NCBI RefSeq assembly: GCF_025917005.1
Contig: NZ_CP078091.1
Coordinates: forward strand, 1,302,001-1,366,000
Origin: Porphyrobacter sp. ULC335
GTDB lineage: Bacteria > Pseudomonadota > Alphaproteobacteria > Sphingomonadales > Sphingomonadaceae
DNA length: 64,000 bases
Direction of reading: 5' to 3'
The translations under genes and the position numbers were made by a program. Position 1 is the first letter of the stretch. Every line of letters begins with the position of its first letter. Below are positions 39,343 through 46,194 of this stretch, in pieces. The notes beneath the pieces are model-generated. The model made no database searches, was not told where the DNA came from, and saw only the letters and a list, made by a program, of their open reading frames with translations.

Positions 39343-40466
39343 CCACCAACCGCTTCCTCACCACCCACGTCGGCAGCCTGCCGCGCCCCGAAGCCCTGCT
39401 CGATCTGGTTTTCGCGCGCGAAGGCGGCGAGGCGGTGTCCGAGGCTGATTTCGATGCCGCCGTGGAAGCGGCCACGGCCTATGTCATCAAGCGCCAGATC
39501 GAAGCCGGGGTCAGCATCGTCAATGATGGCGAGCAGTCCAAGCCCAGCTACGCCACCTATATCAAGCACCGCCTGTCAGGCTTTGGCGGGGAGGCGGGGC
39601 AGTATGAATTCGCCGATCTGGAAGCCTTCCCCGGCGCCAAGGCCCAAGTGTTCGGCAACAAGGGCCGCGCCAAGCGTTCCGCACCCGCCTGCACCGCGCC
39701 CATCACCGTGATCGACATGGAAGCCCCGCGCATCGATGCCGAGCGATTGGTGCGCCTCGCGGATGGCCACGCCACCTTCATGTCCGCCGCATCGCCGGGC
39801 GTCACCGCACTGTTCTTCCCCAACCAGTACTACGCCAGCGACGAGGAATATGTCTTCGCCCTCGCCGAAGGGCTGCGCCACGAATACGAGACCATCGCGG
39901 CCGCCGGGATCACCTTGCAGGTCGATTGCCCCGATCTCGCGATGGGCCGCCATGTGCAGTTCACCGACCTGAGCCTTGAGGAATTCCGCAAGCGCATCGG
40001 CATGAACATCGCCGCGCTCAATCACGCGGTGCAGAACATCCCTGCCGAGCAACTGCGCATGCATCTGTGCTGGGGCAATTACCCCGGCCCGCACCATTGC
40101 GATGTCGCCTTGGGAGAGATCGCCGATATCGTCTGGACGGCCAAGCCGCAGACCGTGCTGATCGAAGGCGCCAACCCGCGCCACGCGCATGAATTCGTCT
40201 TCTTCGAAACCAACCCGCTGCCCGATAACAAGGTGCTCTGTCCCGGCATGGTCGAACCGCAGAGCCCCTATATCGAGCACCCCGAACTGATCGCCCAGCG
40301 CATTGGCCGCTACGCCGATCTGCTCGGACGCGAGCGGGTGATGGCGGGGGTCGATTGCGGCTTCTCGGTCCATGCGGGCAGCAATGCGCTCGATCCCGAA
40401 ATCGTCTGGGCGAAGCTTGCCGCGCTCGCCGAAGGGGCAGAGATCGCCAGCGCCAGGTATTTCTGA
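39339..40466 (+). CDS. MetE-like (cobalamin-independent methionine synthase II family) zinc methyl/alkyl transferase
   Basis: 375 aa, about half of MetE. It corresponds to the catalytic C-terminal barrel, a family that also holds epoxyalkane:coenzyme M transferase and archaeal MetE. Opening FLTTHVGSLPRPEALLD. Zinc ligands as in MetE are H and C of MHLCWGNYPGPHH, E of IEGANPRHAHEF and C of AGVDCGFSVH. Because a complete MetH pathway is 25 kb upstream and this gene is in a catabolic operon, it more likely demethylates or alkylates a degradation intermediate than makes methionine. Confidence 0.82.
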   Translation: MTTNRFLTTHVGSLPRPEALLDLVFAREGGEAVSEADFDAAVEAATAYVIKRQIEAGVSIVNDGEQSKPSYATYIKHRLSGFGGEAGQYEFADLEAFPGAKAQVFGNKGRAKRSAPACTAPITVIDMEAPRIDAERLVRLADGHATFMSAASPGVTALFFPNQYYASDEEYVFALAEGLRHEYETIAAAGITLQVDCPDLAMGRHVQFTDLSLEEFRKRIGMNIAALNHAVQNIPAEQLRMHLCWGNYPGPHHCDVALGEIADIVWTAKPQTVLIEGANPRHAHEFVFFETNPLPDNKVLCPGMVEPQSPYIEHPELIAQRIGRYADLLGRERVMAGVDCGFSVHAGSNALDPEIVWAKLAALAEGAEIASARYF

Positions 40467-40525
40467 CCGGCTTTTCCCCCGCCGCCGCTTGCCGACAGCG
40501 CAGCGGCGGCGCTAACACTGCCGCG

Positions 40526-41497
40526 ATGGACGCAATCATCCGCCCGATCACCGTGCAAGCGCTTATGGTGCGCGGCGGTGTCGTCACCGAAATCGGGCCG
40601 GGTGATGTGGCGAATTTCACCGGCCCCGGCTTTGTCTGGCTCCATGTCGAGGGGGTGGGCCACGGCGAGTCGATGGACTTGCCCGACTATGTCCCGCCGA
40701 TGGCCGCGAACGCGCTGGTGGCAAGCGAGACCCGCCCGCGCTGCGACGAGGTGGATGACGCGGCGCTTATCAACCTGCGCGGCACGGCTGTCGATACGAT
40801 GCAGGACAGCGACGGGCTGGTCTCGATCCGCGTCTGGGTGGAAGGACAGCGCGTCACCTCGGTCAGCCGCCACCGCATGGCCGCGCTCGCCAAGGTGGAA
40901 AGCGCGATGCGTGCCGGTCGGCTGACCGACGGGGGCGATTTCGTGGCGGCCCTGGCGCAGGCGATCTCGGTCCAGCTCGATCCGCAAGTCGCCGATCTGG
41001 GCGACAGCCTCGACGATTGCGAGGGCATGCTCGACGGCGGGGACATCTATGCGCTGCGGCGCAAGATCGCCGCGATCCGCTCGCAGGCGATCGTGCTGCG
41101 CCGCTTCGTCGCCCCCGATCGCGATGCGCTGGCGGAAATGGCCCAGCTCGAATTCGACTGGATCAGCAAGGAAGACCGGATGCACCTGCGCGAGGCGGCG
41201 GACCGCTTTGCCCGCATGGCCGAAGAACTGGAATCGGTGCGCGAACGTGCGGCGCTGCTCCACGAACAGCTCACCGATCTGCGTGCCGAAAAGATCGACC
41301 AGCGCAGTCTGGGGATCGCGGTGACGGCGTTCATCTTCCTGCCGCTGACCTTCGTGACCGGGCTGCTCGGCATGAATGTCGAGGGCATCCCCTATGCCGG
41401 CCACCCGTGGGCGTTCTGGGGAGTGGTTGCGTTCTGCCTCATCATCGCGCTGATCGTGATGGGCTGGTTCGCGTGGCGCCACTGGCTTGAGGATTAG
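40526..41497 (+). CDS. CorA/ZntB-family divalent metal transporter
   Basis: 323 aa. A cytosolic N-terminal alpha/beta domain is followed by a long helix and two C-terminal membrane segments. The GMN pore motif is in VTGLLGMNVEGIPYAGHP. By family it transports Zn2+ or Mg2+. ZntB-like length. The gene follows the MetE-like gene by 59 bases but its function need not be linked. Its stop codon lies in the GGGGTCTA-type repeat. Confidence 0.9.
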   Translation: MDAIIRPITVQALMVRGGVVTEIGPGDVANFTGPGFVWLHVEGVGHGESMDLPDYVPPMAANALVASETRPRCDEVDDAALINLRGTAVDTMQDSDGLVSIRVWVEGQRVTSVSRHRMAALAKVESAMRAGRLTDGGDFVAALAQAISVQLDPQVADLGDSLDDCEGMLDGGDIYALRRKIAAIRSQAIVLRRFVAPDRDALAEMAQLEFDWISKEDRMHLREAADRFARMAEELESVRERAALLHEQLTDLRAEKIDQRSLGIAVTAFIFLPLTFVTGLLGMNVEGIPYAGHPWAFWGVVAFCLIIALIVMGWFAWRHWLED

Positions 41498-41526
41498 ACC
41501 CCTCCTAGACCCCCTCCAGACCCCCC
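41494..41526. repeat. GGGGTCTA-type repeat cluster, second copy
   Basis: TAGACCCCCTCCAGACCCC units on the plus strand are the reverse complement of those at 942-994. They begin at the stop codon of the CorA-like gene. Two unlinked gene ends in one window sharing this element suggests a dispersed family. Confidence 0.6.
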
Positions 41527-41544
41527 TTACCCCGTTTTGACCGG

Positions 41545-41560
41545 TGTTTCATGTGAAACA
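41545..41560. promoter_or_regulatory. parS-like 16-mer TGTTTCATGTGAAACA
   Basis: It differs by one base from the canonical ParB-binding site TGTTTCACGTGAAACA. It is intergenic, between the CorA-like gene and the convergent OleC-like gene. One-mismatch parS sites can bind ParB, but no parAB is in the window, so function is open. Confidence 0.5.
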
Positions 41561-41577
41561 GAGGGCCGCTGTCAGGC

Positions 41578-42996
41578 CTAAGCCCGCACCATTTGCGCAA
41601 GCCGGGCATAATCGACCTTGGAACGGTGGCGGCGGTCAAGCGGGATGGATTTGAGCGGCATGGTCCGTTCCACGCCAAGCCGTGCTGCTGCCTTTTGCCA
41701 GTCGGGAAGGTGCACCGGATCACCCTCGATCGCGAGGCAGGATTGTCCCTCCAGCCCGCACAGCGCTGCGCGGCGGACCCCCGGCCAACTGCGCGCGGCC
41801 GTCTCGATGGCGAAGGGCCAAAGCCCCCCGATCCGCCCCTGCGTCCGGCCCAGCAGCCACAGCCGCCCCTCGGCATCGAAGCGCCCGCCATCGCCGGTGC
41901 GGTGCCAGACGGTGCCGTGTTCGTCGCGCGTTTTGGTCGCGGCATTGTCGGCAGGATCGACATAGGTTTCAACGACATGCGAGCCTGCGACAAGGATCTC
42001 GTCATCGACAATCCGCACCCGCACCGCCGCCACGGGAGGGCCAGCCAGCAGGCCTTCCCCCGCAGCGATCCGGGCGCGGTCGGCAGGGGCGAGGGCGCTG
42101 ACCTCTAGCTCGGCAATCGGCTCGGCCTCGGTCGAGCCATAGACCGCCATCACGCGGAGGGCGGGGTTCTGCGCCGTCAGCCGGTCGACCACATCGGGGA
42201 ACACCGGACCGCCGCCGGTGAACAGCGTGGTGACGCTGGCTGGCAGCGGCGCATCGGTGAGCGCCTCGGCCAGCACGGGCGGGAGCAGCAGGCGGGTGAC
42301 GCCCTGCCGGGCGCAATGCTGGCGTATCGCCTCAGGCCGGGCGCGGTCGGGACGGCGCAGCGGCCAGTTGGGCAGCACAGAAGTCACTCCGCTGCCGAGA
42401 TTGGCGAGGACGAACACGGGAAAGGCAACCAGATCAACCTCTTGCCGGTCGCTCGCCAGCAATGGTCCCACCGCACGATTCTGCGCGGAGAGGAAGCCGT
42501 GGCTACGCAGGATCGCCTTGGCCCGCCCGGTCGATCCTGAGGTGAAGCTCATCAGCGCGGGGTGGTCGTCCGGCCAGTCGGGCGAAAGCTCCGTGCCGCG
42601 CAGCATTCCGCCTTTCAGCGGCAGGCGCGGCACCGCAAGCAACCGCGGCACCAGCAGTGGCAGCACCCTGAGCATCCCCGCCCCGATCCACGCCTTCACG
42701 TCAGCCGCAGCAAGCGCGGTCCTGACGCCCTTCAGCCCCATCGCAGGCTCCGGAAGCACTGCCACCGCCCCCAGCCGCCACAGCGCGGCGAGCGCGGCGT
42801 AGAGATCGGGCGTCACCCCCATCGCGATCAGCACCCGGTCGCCCGGCCCGATCCCGCGCTTGGCCCACTCGTCGGCCAGGAACCCGGCGCGGTGATAGAG
42901 GTCTGTAAAGCTGACACTGTGCCCCTTGCTGTCGATGATCGCAGGCCGATCCCAATGGGCGGCAACAGCAGCGTCAAAGGCGGCGAGGATCGTCAA
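41578..42996 (-). CDS. AMP-forming acyl ligase, OleC-like (ANL superfamily)
   Basis: 472 aa. Adenylation loop MSFTSGSTGRAKAILRSHG (about 149-167), VYGSTEAEPIAEL, and WHRTGDGGRFDAEGRLWLL near the hinge; a catalytic Lys fits the C-terminal HRSKVDYARL. The segment VAFPVFVLANLGSGVTSVLP followed by a proline-rich loop resembles OleC, the beta-lactone synthetase of olefin biosynthesis, more than acetyl-CoA synthetase. The start is a TTG that overlaps the GNAT stop (TTGA). It is the last gene of the seven-gene operon and may activate a hydroxy or fatty acid. Confidence 0.82.
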   Translation of the reverse strand: MTILAAFDAAVAAHWDRPAIIDSKGHSVSFTDLYHRAGFLADEWAKRGIGPGDRVLIAMGVTPDLYAALAALWRLGAVAVLPEPAMGLKGVRTALAAADVKAWIGAGMLRVLPLLVPRLLAVPRLPLKGGMLRGTELSPDWPDDHPALMSFTSGSTGRAKAILRSHGFLSAQNRAVGPLLASDRQEVDLVAFPVFVLANLGSGVTSVLPNWPLRRPDRARPEAIRQHCARQGVTRLLLPPVLAEALTDAPLPASVTTLFTGGGPVFPDVVDRLTAQNPALRVMAVYGSTEAEPIAELEVSALAPADRARIAAGEGLLAGPPVAAVRVRIVDDEILVAGSHVVETYVDPADNAATKTRDEHGTVWHRTGDGGRFDAEGRLWLLGRTQGRIGGLWPFAIETAARSWPGVRRAALCGLEGQSCLAIEGDPVHLPDWQKAAARLGVERTMPLKSIPLDRRHRSKVDYARLAQMVRA

Positions 42997-43814
42997 GCGG
43001 GGCGGTGCCCGAACAGGGTGTAGCGCCGGAACACCTCCGCCCCGTGCTGGCCGCTCCGCACCAGCGAGACATTGTCGGCGTGCATCAGCGCGTGGATCAC
43101 ATGGGTGCAGCCCAGCCCCCGCGCTGCCTCGTGGAAATGGTGCGCCAAAAGGTGCCCGATCCCGCGCCGCACCCCCGCATAGGTCTTGAGCACAGCGCGG
43201 GTCGGCATGGCCGGATCGCGGTAGCCGAGCAGGAAGCCGACGATACCGTCCCCCTCCCGCGCCAGAAACACCAGCCGCGGATCGAGCAGCGGGAGCAGCG
43301 GCAGGTAGAGGCCGAGGAACTGCTCGCGCGTGATTGCTTTGAAGAACTGCTTGTCCGCGAAAGACCCGCCCGCAAAGGCGAAGACCTGTTCAAGCAGCGG
43401 CTGCGCATCCTTGCCGTCCCACGGTTCGACCGTGATCCCTTCGACCGGAGCGGGCTCGGCCTGCGGGGTGTCGAGCGCCAGGCGGGTCGAGGCGTAGTGC
43501 GCGACCGGTTCAAAGCCCGCCAAGGCCAGCGCTTCGGCCACATGCGGATGGGCGGCGGGCTCCAGCAGGAAGGCGGGGCTACCGTCACTCTGCGTCACCG
43601 TGCGGTAGGCGTGCCAGGTGTCGCCATCCATCGGCGCAAGCACCGGGCGCCCGCCTGCCCGGACCAAAGCCTCGGCCAGCAGCGCCGCACCGGCGGCGGG
43701 GTCGTCAAAGGCTAGCGTTCCCAGTGCCACCGCAGGGACCCCGTCCCAGGCCGGGCCGTCGTTGTAGAACCGCAGGCTCGCGCCCTTGGCGCGCATCTCG
43801 TCGAAACCGCTCAT
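42993..43814 (-). CDS. GNAT-family acyltransferase-like protein
   Basis: 273 aa with two GNAT-like halves. The N-terminal half lacks a clear CoA loop. The C-terminal half has FLLGYRDPAMPTRAVLKTYA then VRRGIGHLLAHHFHEAAR, a plausible acetyl- or acyl-CoA pyrophosphate loop, and NVSLVRSGQHGAEVFRRYT. The start is the ATG in the ATGA overlap with the upstream kinase-like gene. In an operon with an acyl ligase it could transfer an acyl group onto an amine or hydroxyl of a lipid; this is inference. Confidence 0.75.
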   Translation of the reverse strand: MSGFDEMRAKGASLRFYNDGPAWDGVPAVALGTLAFDDPAAGAALLAEALVRAGGRPVLAPMDGDTWHAYRTVTQSDGSPAFLLEPAAHPHVAEALALAGFEPVAHYASTRLALDTPQAEPAPVEGITVEPWDGKDAQPLLEQVFAFAGGSFADKQFFKAITREQFLGLYLPLLPLLDPRLVFLAREGDGIVGFLLGYRDPAMPTRAVLKTYAGVRRGIGHLLAHHFHEAARGLGCTHVIHALMHADNVSLVRSGQHGAEVFRRYTLFGHRPA

Positions 43815-45109
43815 TGCATCCCCAAGGTTGCGAAATAGGCCGCGAAGGGCACCAGATTGGCCGCAACTCCCAGTCGCGGGGCGCGCCAGCGGTCGAACCA
43901 TGCGGTGCGCGTCAGCACCAGCGCGGTGACCAGCAGCAGGCTCACGCCCGCTGCCAGCGGCAGGTGCACCGACTGGAGCGCATGGCCGGGAGCGAGCCCC
44001 AGCAGCCCGACATAGCCAGCCACCGCCAGCGCTGCGAGCGCAACGCCCGCCACGATCCTGCCGTGGGTCGCCACCAGCAGCAGCCCCAGCGCCATCCCCG
44101 CCATGCCGAGATTGTAGAAATTGAGCGCGCTCGCCCCGATGGTCTCGCCAACGAAATACCAGATCAGCGCCGCACCGCAGAGGGTCGCGATGAAATCGAG
44201 ATCGCTGTGCGGGCTGGCACAGGGCCGCCGCCGGGCAAGCAGGTGCGCGCCCATCGCCAGCATCGGCACCGCCGCGCCGTAAGGCCCGCCCGCGCCCAGG
44301 AACAGGAAAATCGCGATCACGAAGGCGCGGCTGGCATGAACCGACAGCGCCAGCCGCCGCGCGATCAGTGCCACCGCGATCACCGCCACGCCGAATTGCA
44401 AGCCGATCAGCGCGAGCTCCACCGGTGCTGCAAAGAGGTAGCCCTTGATGAAGAATTGCAGGCAGATCGGCACGAACAGGTTATCGAGCCCGCGCCAAGA
44501 GACTGCCTCGACAATCGCGCCGAACGCCGCAATCGCCAGAGCGAGCACCACCACGTTCACGCGCGGGGCATCGGTCAGCAGCAGCAGCATGGTCATCGCC
44601 ACGATCACGCTGACCATGAAGAAGGCGACCACCCCCTCCCAGCTTTTCACCCCGTCCTCGACAGCAAAGCGGCTGCGGCCATAGGCGCTGCCGGTCAGCG
44701 CGGCGGCGGTATCGGAAAGGGTGATGATTGCGAGCGGCAAGGCGTAGTAGATGTATTCGCCGCCCGATTGCAGGAACACGAAGCCGATGGCGAGCGCCAG
44801 CCAGATATCGCCGAGCGATCGCCGCTCGACCGCGTGGATCGCCTTGCCGAGGCCGCTGGTGCGCACCTGCGGCAGACGCAGCCAGCCCATCAGCGCGAGC
44901 GCGATCAGCAGCAAAGCCACCACCGGCCATGCGGCATCGAACATCAGCGGCAGGGCCATGGCATAGAGGCCGATGGCGACGTGAATGGTCTTGCGGCTGA
45001 CCTCTGCGTGCCAGCCAAAGCGCTCGCCCGCGTAACGCACGGCGGCGATCACGCCCATCAGCAGCGCGACCGATCCGGCGAGCAGTGCCAGGCTCAGCGC
45101 GATGCTCAA
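43811..45109 (-). CDS. Phytol/dolichol kinase-like polytopic membrane protein
   Basis: 432 aa, about 12-14 hydrophobic segments. It carries SRKTIHVAIG (38-47), the Arg-Lys-x-x-His-x-x-x-Gly motif of phytol, farnesol and dolichol kinases, and SDTAAALTGSAYGRSR then VKSWEGVVAFF, matching the CTP-binding part of that family. By family it phosphorylates isoprenoid alcohols with CTP. The start is a TTG overlapping the previous stop. The C-terminal half (from about residue 220) is extra relative to plain phytol kinase and is all membrane. Confidence 0.8.
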   Translation of the reverse strand: MSIALSLALLAGSVALLMGVIAAVRYAGERFGWHAEVSRKTIHVAIGLYAMALPLMFDAAWPVVALLLIALALMGWLRLPQVRTSGLGKAIHAVERRSLGDIWLALAIGFVFLQSGGEYIYYALPLAIITLSDTAAALTGSAYGRSRFAVEDGVKSWEGVVAFFMVSVIVAMTMLLLLTDAPRVNVVVLALAIAAFGAIVEAVSWRGLDNLFVPICLQFFIKGYLFAAPVELALIGLQFGVAVIAVALIARRLALSVHASRAFVIAIFLFLGAGGPYGAAVPMLAMGAHLLARRRPCASPHSDLDFIATLCGAALIWYFVGETIGASALNFYNLGMAGMALGLLLVATHGRIVAGVALAALAVAGYVGLLGLAPGHALQSVHLPLAAGVSLLLVTALVLTRTAWFDRWRAPRLGVAANLVPFAAYFATLGMQ

Positions 45110-46194
45110 GGCAAAACCTCGTCAACATGGAAGGCCGAGTAGAAGAACGCCTGATCGCGCGCGGCAAGCGGCGCGGCGATATCGGGACGGGGCTGGACGC
45201 GCGGGGCGTATTCGGGCGGCATGGCGCGCGGGGCCATCATGTTCCAGTAGACGAGCCGCGCACCCGGGTTGGAGGCGGAAAGGATGGCGCCATAGGCTGC
45301 GCGGAATCCCTCGGGCGACATGTATTCGAAGATGTCCGAGAGGTTCCAGCCATCGACACCGCCGCTGGCCGCTTCCTCCAGGGGGCCGAGGTGGAGGCGG
45401 ATACGACCCACCCGCTCGGCAATGGTTGCATGATGCTCCGCCCGCCATGCGAGCGGCAGGGCAGGGCCGTGCGTGCCGGTCAGCACATAGCGCAGGTAGG
45501 GATTGGCGACCGGGTCATTGGCGACGAAGGCATGCTCGATGCGCCGTGCGACATGGTCTGACACGCTGCCATCCACCTGATCGAAGAACGCCGGATCGCG
45601 GCCCAGTGCGCCCATCGCGGTCCGCGAGAAGAACGCCTTGAGCAGCCAGCGCCAGCGCCAATTGTTCCAGCGCTTGGCGAGGAAGCGTGCGCGATCGGCT
45701 TGGTCGCGCGGCTCGAACACCGCTTCGACGGTGCGGCGGGAATGGACGAAGGGAAGCAGGCGGCGGTGGAACAGGCGGAAGTAACGTTCAAACTTGCCGA
45801 CCCCGCCCGCGCCGTGGGCGATCACTTCAGGGCGCAGCGCGGCCCAGAAGGCGGCGGTTTCGGCGTCGCATTCTGCCAGCACCCGATCGAGCAGCGCGCC
45901 TCTCCGCGAGGAGGGGGCCGCGCCAAGCAATTCGGTCAATTCGGCATGATCCAGCAGCGGGAAGGCCGTCAACCGCAGCTTCAGGCACGCGAGCTGCGCG
46001 GGCGACAGGTCGGCGGCGATCACCTCGGCCGGATCGCACAGCAGCATCGCCAGCGCATTGTCGCCTGCCGAGCAGATCGACACCAGCCGCCCGCCGGGGC
46101 GCGGGCCGATGGCGTTGACCAGCACATCGGCATCTTCCCACAGCTGGGCATAGCGGATGTGATCGAAGGCGGCCTTGGTGGCAATCTCGCTCAT
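45106..46194 (-). CDS. DUF3419 protein, BtaA-like SAM:lipid 3-amino-3-carboxypropyl transferase
   Basis: 362 aa, normal for BtaA-like proteins. IRYAQLWEDADVLVNAIG (13-30) and the SAM loop VSICSAGDNALAM (38-50), followed by IAADLSPAQLACLKLRL, are family hallmarks. NLSDIFEYMS and NPGARLVYWNMMAPR complete the Rossmann fold. BtaA moves the aminocarboxypropyl group of SAM to diacylglycerol in betaine-lipid synthesis. There is no btaB methyltransferase beside it, so the acceptor here may be a different hydroxyl. Confidence 0.85.
   Translation of the reverse strand: MSEIATKAAFDHIRYAQLWEDADVLVNAIGPRPGGRLVSICSAGDNALAMLLCDPAEVIAADLSPAQLACLKLRLTAFPLLDHAELTELLGAAPSSRRGALLDRVLAECDAETAAFWAALRPEVIAHGAGGVGKFERYFRLFHRRLLPFVHSRRTVEAVFEPRDQADRARFLAKRWNNWRWRWLLKAFFSRTAMGALGRDPAFFDQVDGSVSDHVARRIEHAFVANDPVANPYLRYVLTGTHGPALPLAWRAEHHATIAERVGRIRLHLGPLEEAASGGVDGWNLSDIFEYMSPEGFRAAYGAILSASNPGARLVYWNMMAPRAMPPEYAPRVQPRPDIAAPLAARDQAFFYSAFHVDEVLP

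Noticed and set aside
41545-41560. The parS-like palindrome as a transcription terminator
   Set aside because: The hairpin would be only 7 pairs with no loop room and no T-run, while the sequence closely fits a protein-binding site.
43724-45142. 472-codon plus-strand frame opposite the phytol-kinase-like gene
   Set aside because: Shadow of a membrane protein gene: repeated His, Gln and Arg, no hydrophobic segments and no ribosome site.
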